64,000 nucleotides of DNA from positions 1-64,000 of the forward strand of contig ONEB01000009.1 of NCBI GenBank assembly GCA_900316745.1. Direction: 5' to 3'. Every line of letters begins with the position of its first letter. Positions within the stretch are counted from its first letter, which is position 1. The position numbers were made by a program, and so were the translations under genes. Positions 26,292 to 34,960 of the stretch are shown one piece after another. The stretch comes from an uncultured Eubacteriales bacterium. Its GTDB lineage: Bacteria > Bacillota > Clostridia > Oscillospirales > Oscillospiraceae. The notes beneath the pieces were generated by a model. That model was not told the DNA's origin and ran no database searches. It was given only the letters and a program-made list of their open reading frames with translations.

Positions 26292-26639
26292 GTTTGGTTC
26301 CTCCTAATAATAATATGTGTACTTTCACAAATGATCTAAACTTCCAAACTGCATCATACCGCATTCCCGGGGAAAAAGCAAGAGGGAGTTGCGCCGGCGC
26401 TCCTGCGCAGCGGGAGGCGAATTCCCACGAAAACAGTCGGAATTTAGGGAACTTGCATAAATTACCAATTCACTTTTGATCGAATGCGTCAGATTGATAG
26501 ATGTTGTCCAACTTTTAACAGCAAATCGGCGTTAAGATTGTGTTAATTTCCTAACGCCGTCAATTTGTTCAAAATTGGTTTGTTTGCGGGGACGAAATTC
26601 CAACCTTTGATGAAAATGAATAAAATATGAACGGAAATA
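26292..26639. other. Gene-free AT-rich intergenic region
   Basis: About 350 bases without a credible gene, upstream of the SNF transporter and of the divergent phosphoribosyltransferase. It holds an 8-bp inverted repeat CGGCGTTA (26527-26534) / TAACGCCG (26552-26559) with a 17-base spacer, a possible operator. Nothing else was recognised. Confidence 0.5.
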
Positions 26640-26668
26640 TTGATTTATTAGCATTTTTAGTGTAAAGT
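26640..26668 (+). promoter_or_regulatory. Candidate promoter of the SNF transporter gene
   Basis: TTGATT at 26640-26645, a 17-base spacer and TAAAGT at 26663-26668. A TATAAA follows at once, so the exact -10 is uncertain. Confidence 0.45.
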
Positions 26669-26797
26669 ATAAAATATCTTAAACGTATTGTGTTCTGGTC
26701 TTGGAGGAAGCGGGCGAAAGCGGTTCTCGTCTGTTTGACCGGCGCATCGGGTAAGAGGAAAAGTGGAAAACGGAAAATGGAAATGGAGGAATCATTT

Positions 26798-28339
26798 ATG
26801 GCATCCAAAAATACGCCTGCCAACACAAATGATCGTGGCTCGTTTGGCTCGAACCTCGGCTTCCTGCTCTCCGCCATCGGTTCTGCGGTCGGCCTCGGCA
26901 ACATCTGGGGCTTCCCGTACAAGATGGGTAAGAGCGGCGGCTTTACGTTCCTGCTGATCTACATCCTGCTTGCGGTTTTCGTTGGCTTTATCATCATGCT
27001 CGGCGAGCTGTCGCTCGGCCGCAAGACGGGCTTCGGCCCCGTGAACGCGTATGCCGCTGTCTCCAAGAAGTTCAAGTGGGCCGGCTGGCTGGGCGTCATC
27101 GTACCGTTCCTGGTCATGACGTTCTACTCCGTCCTCGGCGGCTACTGCATCTACTACATCATCGTGAACGTGATCGGCCTGTTCAAGGGCACCCCGGGCA
27201 ACGAGGTGTTCGGCGCGCTGCTCACCACGCCCGGCTTCGGCATCGGCGTGACGCTGCTGTTCATGATCATCTGCTACTTCATCAACCGCAACGGCGTCGG
27301 CGGCGGCATCGAGAAGTTCAACCAGGTCGGCATGCCCGCTCTGTTTGTGCTGCTCGTGATCGTCATCATCAAGTCTCTGACCATGAAGTACGCCGGCGTT
27401 GGCCTGAAGTTCATGTTCGTCCCCGGCTTCTCCACGCAGGAGGTTGTGATTGACGGCGTTGACTTCGGCAAATTCACCGAGCAGGCGCCCGGCGTCCTGT
27501 CCGTCCTCGCGACGGCTGCCGGCCAGATGTTCTTCTCCCTGTCTCTGGCCATGGGCGCCATGATCACCTACGGCTCCTACCTGAGCAAGGATGAGAGCCT
27601 GCCGAAGAACTCCGCCATCATCACCATCGCCGATACCATGGTCGCCATCATGGCCGGTATCGCCGTCATCCCCGCTGCCGTTGCTGACGGCATGCAGAAG
27701 ATCGCCGCCGGCGCGACCGTCGTCGACGCGGCCACCGGTGCTGAGCGCGCCATGGTCCTCAGCGATATCAAGCTGTCCGGCCCCGGCCTGCTGTTCAGCA
27801 CGCTGCAGAACGTGTTCCACAACATGGGTCTGCTCGGCTCCATCATCGGCATCATCTTCTTCGTCCTCGTTCTGATCGCTGCCGTTTCCTCCGCCATCTC
27901 CCTGGTTGAGGCTGTCAGCGTCACGTTCATCGACCGTGCCTCCGCGCGCGGCCACGAGATCAGCCGTCCCCGCACCGTCGCTATCGTCTGCGCTGTCATC
28001 ATGATCTTCGCCGTGTTCGTCGCGGCTGACGGTCTCGGCGAGCGTCCGTTCGCTCCCTGGCAGATGTTCGACTTCAAGCTCGGCACCTGGAACGACTGCT
28101 GGCTCGACTTCATGGACGTGTGGTCTGAGGGTATCGCCATGCCGCTCGGCGCTCTGATCATGGCGCTGATGATCGGCTGGGAGCTCAAGCCCAAGTTCTT
28201 CGAAGACGAGATCAAGCAGGGCTCCGACGGCAAGGTCATCGGCTTCTGGGGCCTGTGCATGAAGTTCATCGTCCCCATCGTCATGGTCTTCGTGCTCCTC
28301 GTTCAGATCAGCAGCTTCTTCGATCTGGGCTGGTTCTAA
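26798..28339 (+). CDS. Sodium-dependent transporter, SNF/NSS family
   Basis: A 513-residue, roughly 12-TM Na+ symporter of the LeuT/NSS fold, expected to import an amino acid or related amine. The family signature is at the start of TM1 (GSAVGLGNIWGFPYKMGKSGG, about residues 24-44). TM6-region MFFSLSLAMGAMITYGSYL is typical of bacterial NSS. The ATG at 26798 has GGAGGA 7 bases upstream; a frame extending to 26690 has no such site. The gene is monocistronic between a long upstream region and a terminator. Codon use is strongly biased to C-ending codons, suggesting high expression. The substrate cannot be assigned. Confidence 0.92.
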   Translation: MASKNTPANTNDRGSFGSNLGFLLSAIGSAVGLGNIWGFPYKMGKSGGFTFLLIYILLAVFVGFIIMLGELSLGRKTGFGPVNAYAAVSKKFKWAGWLGVIVPFLVMTFYSVLGGYCIYYIIVNVIGLFKGTPGNEVFGALLTTPGFGIGVTLLFMIICYFINRNGVGGGIEKFNQVGMPALFVLLVIVIIKSLTMKYAGVGLKFMFVPGFSTQEVVIDGVDFGKFTEQAPGVLSVLATAAGQMFFSLSLAMGAMITYGSYLSKDESLPKNSAIITIADTMVAIMAGIAVIPAAVADGMQKIAAGATVVDAATGAERAMVLSDIKLSGPGLLFSTLQNVFHNMGLLGSIIGIIFFVLVLIAAVSSAISLVEAVSVTFIDRASARGHEISRPRTVAIVCAVIMIFAVFVAADGLGERPFAPWQMFDFKLGTWNDCWLDFMDVWSEGIAMPLGALIMALMIGWELKPKFFEDEIKQGSDGKVIGFWGLCMKFIVPIVMVFVLLVQISSFFDLGWF

Positions 28340-28385
28340 GCACCATCTGAGTCCTGCGGGTTTCAAACCCCACAAATGCAACCGC

Positions 28386-28413
28386 AGCCTCCCGCCATTG
28401 GCGGGAGGCTTTT
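28386..28413 (+). terminator. Terminator of the SNF transporter gene
   Basis: Perfect 11-bp stem AGCCTCCCGCC / GGCGGGAGGCT with a 3-base loop followed by TTT. Confidence 0.8.
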
Positions 28414-28632
28414 GTGTCGTCGAAACGGGCTTGCGTCGCTGCGTAGCCGGACACCGGCTTTACCGGCGTCCGCCGACTTTGCTCCCGCGCCCCCGTTTCT
28501 CCTCTCCGAAATGTGCAAGGGATTGCACATTTCGGTTATGAAAGGGGTGCTGTCCACGGCGAAGCCGCGTCTGGAAAACGGATTGGATTATATTTGCGTC
28601 CTGCGGGTGCAAACTCTGCGTGGTTTTGTGTC
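28414..28632. other. Gene-free spacer with a strong palindrome
   Basis: About 220 bases with no credible gene. It contains a perfect 13-bp inverted repeat at 28506-28535 (CCGAAATGTGCAA, loop GGGA, complement) without a T-run, and short GCCGG/CCGGC repeats before it. It may be a decayed palindromic repeat element. Confidence 0.5.
28506..28535. repeat. Perfect 13-bp inverted repeat
   Basis: CCGAAATGTGCAA and its exact complement around GGGA. There is no T-tract, so it is unlikely to be a terminator. Its CCGAAA...TTTCGG ends resemble the hairpin at 38677-38706. Confidence 0.7.
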
Positions 28633-28661
28633 TTGCATTTTCTCTGCGCGGCGCGTATAAT
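28633..28661 (+). promoter_or_regulatory. Promoter of the small zinc-ribbon gene
   Basis: TTGCAT at 28633-28638, a 17-base spacer and a perfect TATAAT at 28656-28661. Confidence 0.75.
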
Positions 28662-28694
28662 GAAAGCACCAAAGAAAAATGAGGAGGAATCACC

Positions 28695-28934
28695 ATGAAA
28701 TGTCCCAAGTGCGGCGCAGAGATGCATGTGGATGAGCATCGCAGATATGCGCTGAATATGTGCTATGAGTGCGGCTACATCGAGGGTCGTATGAACGACG
28801 CCGTCATCGGCGAGACGAACTATCAGCATATGAAAAAGCTCAGCCCCACCGAGACTGCTTCGTTCCTCTCCAAGGGCCTGAACGTCGATCTGAAGGTCGT
28901 CAACACGTTCCTGGACGGTCGTTTTACCGAGTAA
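28695..28934 (+). CDS. Small zinc-ribbon protein of unknown function
   Basis: A 79-residue protein. Residues 1-27 contain CPKCGAEM and CYECGY, two CxxC pairs that should bind one zinc. The rest is a short helical segment (LSPTETASFLSKGLNVDLKVVNTFLDGRF). No TM or signal peptide. A GAGGAGGAA site, its own promoter and a strong terminator show it is a real monocistronic gene. No function can be inferred beyond zinc binding. Confidence 0.85.
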   Translation: MKCPKCGAEMHVDEHRRYALNMCYECGYIEGRMNDAVIGETNYQHMKKLSPTETASFLSKGLNVDLKVVNTFLDGRFTE

Positions 28935-28950
28935 CAGCAACACAACAAAT

Positions 28951-28988
28951 CGCCGCCGGTTCGCAAAACGCGAACCGGCGGCGGTTTT
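28951..28988. terminator. Bidirectional terminator between the zinc-ribbon and ABC exporter genes
   Basis: A 14-base perfect inverted repeat, CGCCGCCGGTTCGC and its complement, followed by a T-run, between convergent genes. Confidence 0.88.
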
Positions 28989-28998
28989 TCTCTGCTTT

Positions 28999-30741
28999 TT
29001 ACCAGTCCAGTCCCTGCGCGCGGCAGAGCGCGGCAAAGGCGCCGCCCTGTGCGATCAGGTCTGCGGGTTTGCCCTGCTCGAGGATGTGGTTGTCCTCAAT
29101 GACGGCGACCCGGTCGGCGTTGCGGATCGTGGAGAGGCGGTGCGCGATGATGAGCGTCGTGCGCCCCTCGGCGAGGGCGTCGAGCGACGCCTGGATGCGC
29201 TGCTCGGTCACGGAGTCGAGCGCGCTCGTCGCCTCGTCCAGAATGAGGACCGGCGGGTTTTTGAGAAAGACGCGCGCGATGCTGATTCTCTGCTTCTGTC
29301 CGCCGGAGAGCATCACGCCGCGCTCGCCGACGTAGGTGTCGTAGCCGTCGGGCAGCGCCATGATCTCTCCGTGGATCTCGGCGCGCTTTGCCGCCGCGAC
29401 GATCTCTTCATCCGTGGCGTCGGGTCTGCCGTAGCGGATGTTCTCGCGGATCGTATCGGCGAAGATGAACACGTCCTGCTGCAGCACGCCGATCTGCCGG
29501 TGCAGCGAGCGCTGCGTCACGCTGCGCACGTCCTGCCCGTCGAGCAAAACGCTGCCGGAGGTGACGTCGTAAAAGCGGGGGAGTAGTTGACATAATGTGG
29601 TCTTCCCGCCGCCGGTCGCGCCCACGACGGCGAGCGTTTCGCCGGGGGCGATGGCAAGGTCGATGTGCTCCAGCACCGGCACCTCGTCGCGGTAGCGGAA
29701 GCAGACGTCGCGAAATTCCACCTCGCCGCGCACGGCATCGAGCGTTTTCGCGTCGGGCAGATCCTGCACGGCGCTCGGCGTGCGCATGAGCTCCAGAAAG
29801 CGCTGGAAGCCCGCCATGCCGTCGGTGAAAGTCTCCATGAAGAAGACCAGCGTGCGGATCGGCGCCACAAAGGTGGAGACATACAGCGAGAACGTGATGA
29901 GATCCACATAGTCCATGCGGCCGCGCATGATGAAATAGCCGCCCAGCGCGATCACGACGACCTGCAGCGCCGACATGGTGAAGTCCATCACGCTCATGAA
30001 CGAGCCCATCGCGCGGTACCATTCCTTTTTGCTGCCCTTGTAGCGCTCGTTGCTGGCGGTGAATTTATCGATCTCGAGCTGCTCGTTTGCAAAGGCGCGC
30101 GCCGTGCGCACGCCGGAGAGTCCGGACTCGATGACGGAGTTGATCTCCGCCTGCTGCTTTTTCACGGCGATGTTGGTGCGCTTCATGCGCTGGCGCTGCG
30201 TGAGCGAGAGCCAGATGGACAGCGGAACGAGAATCAGCAGCACGAGCGCGAGCTCCCAGCGGATCGTGAAGAGCACGATGATCGCGCCCGTGAGCGTCAC
30301 GAGGGCGATGAGGATGTTCTCCGGCCCGTGGTGCGCGACCTCCGTCACGGCGAAGAGATCCGAGGTCATGCGGCTCATCAGCTCGCCCGTGCGGTTGCGG
30401 TCAAAAAACGAAAAGCTCATGCTCTGCAGGTGCTCAAAGAGATCTGCGCGCATGTCCGCCTCCATGTACACGCCGCAGCGGTGTCCCACCACGGTCACGA
30501 CATAGCGCAGAATCGCCTTGATGACATAAGCGCCGAACAGGATCGCCATGACGGCGAAAAACGCGCGGTAGAGCGCCTGCGGCAGGAGGGAGCGCATCGC
30601 CGTGCGCGAGGCGAGGGGGAACGCCAGATCCGCGAGACTCGACAGCAGCACGCAGAGCATATCCACGGTCAGCAGCCGCCAGTGCGGGCGATAATAGGTC
30701 AAAAACACGCTGAGCGTGTTTTTGGAAAAGTCACGTTTCAT
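28999..30741 (-). CDS. ABC exporter half-transporter (MsbA/LmrA-type, permease + ATPase)
   Basis: A 580-residue fused exporter, half of a dimer that pumps lipids, peptides or drugs outward. The six-TM domain covers about 1-310. The nucleotide-binding domain follows with Walker A GATGGGKTTL (near 375), signature LSGGQKQRIS, Walker B LILDEATSALD and the H-loop IAHRLST. The ATG at 30741 (MKRDFSKNTLSVF) is preferred over a 25-residue extension because AGGAA lies just before it. The gene is monocistronic. Typical bacterial members are 570-590 residues, which fits. The substrate is unknown. Confidence 0.93.
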   Translation of the reverse strand: MKRDFSKNTLSVFLTYYRPHWRLLTVDMLCVLLSSLADLAFPLASRTAMRSLLPQALYRAFFAVMAILFGAYVIKAILRYVVTVVGHRCGVYMEADMRADLFEHLQSMSFSFFDRNRTGELMSRMTSDLFAVTEVAHHGPENILIALVTLTGAIIVLFTIRWELALVLLILVPLSIWLSLTQRQRMKRTNIAVKKQQAEINSVIESGLSGVRTARAFANEQLEIDKFTASNERYKGSKKEWYRAMGSFMSVMDFTMSALQVVVIALGGYFIMRGRMDYVDLITFSLYVSTFVAPIRTLVFFMETFTDGMAGFQRFLELMRTPSAVQDLPDAKTLDAVRGEVEFRDVCFRYRDEVPVLEHIDLAIAPGETLAVVGATGGGKTTLCQLLPRFYDVTSGSVLLDGQDVRSVTQRSLHRQIGVLQQDVFIFADTIRENIRYGRPDATDEEIVAAAKRAEIHGEIMALPDGYDTYVGERGVMLSGGQKQRISIARVFLKNPPVLILDEATSALDSVTEQRIQASLDALAEGRTTLIIAHRLSTIRNADRVAVIEDNHILEQGKPADLIAQGGAFAALCRAQGLDW

Positions 30742-30865
30742 GTTCCTGATTCCTTCTTCCGCCTGTTTCCAAAAATCGAGCAAATTCAGTTTAATGATTT
30801 GCGCAGAATCTGTCAAGCGGAATCAAAATAAAAATAATTATGTCAATTAAAGTTGCGTTTTTTCA

Positions 30866-30894
30866 TTGACCCGGCTGAATTCTCATGGTAAAAT
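30866..30894 (+). promoter_or_regulatory. Promoter of the VanY-like peptidase gene
   Basis: TTGACC at 30866-30871, a 17-base spacer and TAAAAT at 30889-30894. The leader then carries a perfect 8-bp inverted repeat ACCTGTTC (30919-30926) / GAACAGGT (30936-30943). Confidence 0.75.
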
Positions 30895-30958
30895 AAAGTA
30901 CATTATGGAAACTAAGTAACCTGTTCGCCGTGTCGGAACAGGTCGATGATATTGGGAT

Positions 30959-31735
30959 GTGAGCCCTGTGACGAAATCCAAATACCCCGTGGTGGGGATC
31001 ATTTTGATCTTCCTGCTGTTCGTGCTCGGCCTGCTGATGCTGGTGCGGACGCGGGCAGTGCGGGAAGAGAGCGATACGCTGGCATCGCCGGTGCCGACCT
31101 ATTTCGTGTTCCCGAGCATGGCGGTCTCGGCGCCGCCGAAAACGACGCCGACGCCCACGCCGACGCCGGATACGCCGCCGCGCATTGATATCGAAAGCTG
31201 GCAGTATGTCCTCGCGAGCGCGACCAGCCCGATCGGCGACTATGCGCCGCCTCAGCTCGCGGCCATTGAGAACGGTCAGCAGTTCGACAGCCGCGCCGCC
31301 GTGAGTCTGCAGAACTTCATCGCCGGCGCGCGTGCCGCGGGACTGAACGTCTGCCTGTCCTCCGCCTACCGCGACTATTATACGCAGCAATATCTCTATA
31401 ACCGCAAGGTCGGCCAGCTCGGCGGCGACAAGGCTGCCGCTGCGCGCATCGTCCTGCCGCCCGGCACGAGCGAGCACCAGCTGGGTCTCTGCGCGGACAT
31501 CACCGACCAGTATTATGAGGTGAAGAACGAGGCGCTGGAGAACACCGCGCTGTTCCAGTGGATGCAGGAGCACTGCGCCGAGTACGGCTTCATTGTTCGC
31601 TATCCGAAAGACAAGCAGGACATCACGGGTGTGATGTTTGAGCCGTGGCACTTCCGTTATGTCGGCGAAGAGGCGGCACAGTACATGGTTGACCACAACC
31701 TCTGTCTGGAAGAGTTCCTCGCGCTGTACAAATGA
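30959..31735 (+). CDS. M15B D,D-carboxypeptidase (VanY-like), membrane-anchored
   Basis: A 258-residue wall enzyme. A TM anchor lies at about 10-30, followed by a Thr/Pro linker (KTTPTPTPTPDTPP) and the M15B/LAS domain from about 80. Zinc ligands are visible: H173 and D180 in SEHQLGLCAD, and H231 in EPWHFRYVG with catalytic E228. It should trim the terminal D-Ala of peptidoglycan stems outside the cell. No vanRS or vanHAX genes are near, so it is likely a housekeeping enzyme, not glycopeptide resistance. The start is uncertain between GTG codons 30959 and 30968; both precede the TM. Confidence 0.9.
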   Translation: MSPVTKSKYPVVGIILIFLLFVLGLLMLVRTRAVREESDTLASPVPTYFVFPSMAVSAPPKTTPTPTPTPDTPPRIDIESWQYVLASATSPIGDYAPPQLAAIENGQQFDSRAAVSLQNFIAGARAAGLNVCLSSAYRDYYTQQYLYNRKVGQLGGDKAAAARIVLPPGTSEHQLGLCADITDQYYEVKNEALENTALFQWMQEHCAEYGFIVRYPKDKQDITGVMFEPWHFRYVGEEAAQYMVDHNLCLEEFLALYK

Positions 31736-31747
31736 CCTTGCCGATCC

Positions 31748-31779
31748 ATCACCCGGAGATTGCCTCCGGGTGATTTTTT
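31748..31779 (+). terminator. Terminator of the VanY-like gene
   Basis: Perfect 11-bp stem ATCACCCGGAG / CTCCGGGTGAT with a 5-base loop, then five more T residues. Confidence 0.92.
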
Positions 31780-31862
31780 AACGCTGAAACAGGTAATAAA
31801 ACATTGCAGCTGTTGGGAATATATGATAATGTAATACTATTACGGACAGGAGGCAGCTTCTC

Positions 31863-32213
31863 ATGCAAGTTCTTTGCTACGCCAAGTGCTCCACCTGCAG
31901 GAAGGCACTGAAATGGCTGGATGAGCAGGGCATTTCCTATGACCTGCGCGACATTCAGTCCGAAAACCCCACCGAAGCGGAGCTCCGCGACTGGCACGCA
32001 AAAAGCGCGCTGCCGCTCAAACGCTTTTTCAATACCAGCGGCATGCAGTACCGCGCGCTGAATCTGAAGGACAGGCTCCCCGGCATGTCGGAAGACGAGC
32101 AGTTTCAGCTCCTTGCTTCGGACGGCATGCTCGTCAAGCGTCCGCTGCTGGTTCTGGACGATACCGTGCTCCCCGGCTTCAAACAGGCCGAGTGGGAGCA
32201 GGCGCTGCTTTGA
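31863..32213 (+). CDS. ArsC/Spx/MgsR-family thioredoxin-fold protein
   Basis: A 116-residue protein with an N-terminal redox motif C9-S-T-C12 (in YAKCSTCRKALKWL) and the ArsC/Spx-type C-terminus (LLVKRPLLVLDDTVLPGF). This family includes arsenate reductases and Spx-like RNA polymerase-binding regulators. The CxxC with KRP signature is closest to the uncharacterised Spx/MgsR-like branch (YffB-like), so a catalytic arsenate role is not assured. AGGAGG at 31848-31853 fixes the start. The zinc-ribbon gene follows 16 bases later in the same direction. Confidence 0.88.
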   Translation: MQVLCYAKCSTCRKALKWLDEQGISYDLRDIQSENPTEAELRDWHAKSALPLKRFFNTSGMQYRALNLKDRLPGMSEDEQFQLLASDGMLVKRPLLVLDDTVLPGFKQAEWEQALL

Positions 32214-32229
32214 GACGGAGGCGGATGCG

Positions 32230-32889
32230 ATGAACTGTCCCTATTGCGGCGGCGAGATGCGCGACGGCTCTGTTCTGTGCACGCAGTGCGGCAGACTGAC
32301 GCCGGAATTCGAGCGCACCTATCGCCGTCCTGATCCGACGGTCGGCAGCGGCAGAGAGCGCACCGGCCGCGGCTATGATCCCGACGTCGCCAAAGGCGGG
32401 AGCGCTGCCGCGTCCACGAATCCGCGGCTGCTGCTCGCGCTTGTGATCGGGGCGATTGCACTGCTGTGCGCGCTCTCGCTCGTGATCGGCGCGTTTGTCC
32501 CGCGCGAGACGACGGAGGCCTACCGCAGGGCGGTGGAGGAGACCGGAACGGCTCCCGAGGGCTATGAAGACGTGATCGACGCCTATTTTGACGCCCGCGG
32601 CGACGCTGATGCGGATGCGATCCGCGCGCTGTTTCCGCAGGCAATGCGCGACGAGGCGCTCTCGGACGCCGATGTCCACGGCTCGCGCGTGGAGCGCTGG
32701 CACGTCATGAGCGTGTATCCCCATTCCGCGAGCGACGCTGCCGGCGTCAGCGCGCTGCTGGGCGAGACGGTGACGCACTACGTTGACGTGGAGGTCTCCG
32801 TCCGGTTTGCCGGCGCGCCGGAGGACGAGGTCTGGGACTTTGACCTCGTGCGGATCGACGGCGCCTGGTATTTATACGAGATTTGGTAA
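32230..32889 (+). CDS. Zinc-ribbon membrane protein of unknown function
   Basis: A 219-residue protein. A cytoplasmic zinc ribbon (CPYCGGEM...CTQCG) covers residues 1-22. An Arg/Gly-rich linker, a TM segment at about 75-95 and an extracytoplasmic domain of about 120 residues follow, resembling the NTF2/SnoaL-like folds often appended to anchored zinc-ribbon proteins. The architecture mirrors 13890-14738, though the outer domains look different. The start at 32230 is set by GGAGG upstream and by the ribbon beginning at residue 2. It lies 29 bases before the SLH/L,D-transpeptidase gene and may be co-transcribed with it. Confidence 0.8.
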   Translation: MNCPYCGGEMRDGSVLCTQCGRLTPEFERTYRRPDPTVGSGRERTGRGYDPDVAKGGSAAASTNPRLLLALVIGAIALLCALSLVIGAFVPRETTEAYRRAVEETGTAPEGYEDVIDAYFDARGDADADAIRALFPQAMRDEALSDADVHGSRVERWHVMSVYPHSASDAAGVSALLGETVTHYVDVEVSVRFAGAPEDEVWDFDLVRIDGAWYLYEIW

Positions 32890-32918
32890 ATCAGAATAGA
32901 CAGAGGAGAAGCAAAACC

Positions 32919-34907
32919 ATGAAAAAACGCACCATTGCTCTGCTGCTGGCGCTAATCAGTGTGTTCTCACTGGCGGGCGCTGCCATGCCCGCGGCTGCGG
33001 TCGATACCGACCCTCCCGCTGCGGCGGATCAGAATCCCGCCGATCCGGGCGATGCGCCCGAGACCGGCGAGCCCGCTGACACCGGTGATACGCCCGAGAC
33101 CGGCGAGCCCGCTGACACCGGTGATACGCCCGAGACCGGAGAGCCCGCAGAGACGGACGACCCGGCGTCTCAGGACGACCCGGCGGAGAGCGAGAAGCCC
33201 GACCCGAACGCGCCCTGGTATCAGGCGGCGATCAACTACGCCGTGCGCGAGGGACTGCTCGAGGGCGATGAAAACGGCAACCTGAACCCCGAGAAGAACG
33301 CGACCCGCGCTGAGACCATCACGATCCTCATGCGCATCTTCCGCAACACGCAGAGCAAGGATCTGACGCAGTTTACGGATATGCATCCCGCGGACTGGTT
33401 CTACGGCGCAATGAGCACCGCGGCGGCGATGAACGTTCTCAACGGCTATCCCGACCGCACCATGCGTCCGAACGCCGCCATCACGCGGCAGGAGGCGTTT
33501 GCGCTCATCAGCCGCGTCTTTGCCGTGCCGCAGGGCGGCGACGCCGCGCTCGCGCGCTTCCCGGACCGCGGCTCCATTGCCGACTGGGCAAAGTCCACGA
33601 TCGCCGGCATGGTCGAGCAGGGCTATCTGGAGGGCGACGACTACGGCATGCGCCCGAATGACAGCATCACCCGCGCCGAGATCGCGCAGGTGCTCTATAA
33701 CCTGAAGATCACCATCACCGACGATCCGGAAAAGATCCCGGCCTCCGGCCTCGTGGTCTATCACGGCAAAGAGCCCGTGGACCTTGACGGCTTCGAGGGC
33801 AGATGCTTCCTCGGCGGCGGCTGCGGCAGCGCCCCGGTCGTCACGGGCGACGCGCCGAAGGCGCAGCTCTATGTCCGCACCGATCCCGGCGCGACCGTCA
33901 CGCTCAACGGCACTGTCAAAGAGACGCATCTGCTGAGCAGAAACACCCGCCTCACCGGCTCCGGCAATGCCGGCGCGGTCGAGCGCGCGGCGGTGGACTG
34001 CACCGTCTCGTGCGCGAACGGCGGCGTGCAGGATACTTATGATCGCGGCCTTGCCGGCGCGAAGATGTATGCCAAAAACGTCCCCGCGCTCACGCCTGAG
34101 CAGCGCTCTGTTACATTTACGCTGACCATCGACGGCAGCGGCTGTGATTACTCCACGAAGCCCGACGGACGCTGGGCAACGCTGGTCTGGACGCGAAACG
34201 GCGTGCAGGCGGGCTGGAAGCAGGTCTGGCTGGGCTATACGCCCACGACGGAGCAGATCACGATCTCGGAGCCGGTCTGGACGCCCGAGCTCTCCGGAAA
34301 CTACGACTACCACTTCATCCTGCTCTATGAGACGGATTATCTCGCAGCGGACGTCAATGTTCCGATCCGGAACTACACCGCCGCCGAGTATCAGCAGCTC
34401 CAGGCGCGCGCCTATCCCTATCAGATCGAAGTCGTGCGCAACCAGTGCACCGTGCTGATCTATGGTCAGGATAAGGCCGGCAACTACAACATCCTCTACC
34501 GCGTCTGCGTCTGCAGCCCCGGCTACGGCACGCCGCTCGGCACATTCCGCACGCCGAGCAAGACCCGCTGGGGCGGCCTGATGGGCGGCGTCGTGGGCCA
34601 GTACTGCACGCAGATCTATAAGGGCGTTCTGTTCCACTCCGTGTATTACCACCGCGCCGATCCGAGCACGCTGTATGCCAGCGCCTACAACCAGCTCGGC
34701 ACCATCTGCTCGCACGGCTGCGTGCGTCTCACGGTGGCGGACGCCAAGTGGATCTATGACAACTGCCGTCTCGGCACGACCGTTTACGTCCACGACAGCA
34801 GCTGGCTTCCGGTCCCGAAGCCCACTGCGCAGAAGATCCCGTACACCGGCGTGCTCAGCGGCTGGGATCCCACCGACCCCGACCCGCGCAACCCCTGGCA
34901 CGCGTAA
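32919..34907 (+). CDS. SLH-domain L,D-transpeptidase (YkuD)
   Basis: A 662-residue secreted wall enzyme. Signal peptide 1-27 (MKKRTIALLLALISVFSLAG). An acidic Pro/Thr/Glu linker follows with 12-residue repeats (DTGDTPETGEPA). Three SLH modules at about 90-270 dock on the secondary wall polymer. An Ig-like middle domain leads to the C-terminal YkuD domain with SHGCVRL (catalytic C601, H599), which makes 3-3 cross-links or attaches proteins to peptidoglycan. The start has an AGAGGAGAA site. Its substrate-binding Trp/Gly-rich motif (TRWGGLMGGVVGQYCTQIYKG) is intact. SLH anchoring would keep it at the cell surface. Confidence 0.92.
   Translation: MKKRTIALLLALISVFSLAGAAMPAAAVDTDPPAAADQNPADPGDAPETGEPADTGDTPETGEPADTGDTPETGEPAETDDPASQDDPAESEKPDPNAPWYQAAINYAVREGLLEGDENGNLNPEKNATRAETITILMRIFRNTQSKDLTQFTDMHPADWFYGAMSTAAAMNVLNGYPDRTMRPNAAITRQEAFALISRVFAVPQGGDAALARFPDRGSIADWAKSTIAGMVEQGYLEGDDYGMRPNDSITRAEIAQVLYNLKITITDDPEKIPASGLVVYHGKEPVDLDGFEGRCFLGGGCGSAPVVTGDAPKAQLYVRTDPGATVTLNGTVKETHLLSRNTRLTGSGNAGAVERAAVDCTVSCANGGVQDTYDRGLAGAKMYAKNVPALTPEQRSVTFTLTIDGSGCDYSTKPDGRWATLVWTRNGVQAGWKQVWLGYTPTTEQITISEPVWTPELSGNYDYHFILLYETDYLAADVNVPIRNYTAAEYQQLQARAYPYQIEVVRNQCTVLIYGQDKAGNYNILYRVCVCSPGYGTPLGTFRTPSKTRWGGLMGGVVGQYCTQIYKGVLFHSVYYHRADPSTLYASAYNQLGTICSHGCVRLTVADAKWIYDNCRLGTTVYVHDSSWLPVPKPTAQKIPYTGVLSGWDPTDPDPRNPWHA
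33055..33160 (+). repeat. 36-base in-frame tandem repeat in the SLH/L,D-transpeptidase linker
   Basis: Nearly identical 36-base units (12 residues, PETGEPADTGDT) repeat about 2.7 times just after the signal peptide. Such repeats often vary in copy number between strains. Confidence 0.8.
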
Positions 34908-34960
34908 TCCGTCAGGAGCCCTGCTTTTGACGGAGGGGCGAGAGAAACGGAGCGAACAAT

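Noticed and set aside
30959..31735. Vancomycin resistance gene vanY
   Set aside because: It is an M15B D,D-carboxypeptidase, but no vanHAX or vanRS is linked; such housekeeping homologs are common.
31863..32213. Arsenate reductase arsC
   Set aside because: There is no arsenic operon, and the CSTC motif fits the Spx/YffB-like branch as well; left at family level.
32105..32644. A 179-codon minus-strand frame opposite the zinc-ribbon membrane protein
   Set aside because: Arg/Ser-rich shadow of a plus-strand gene with zinc ribbon, TM and ribosome site.
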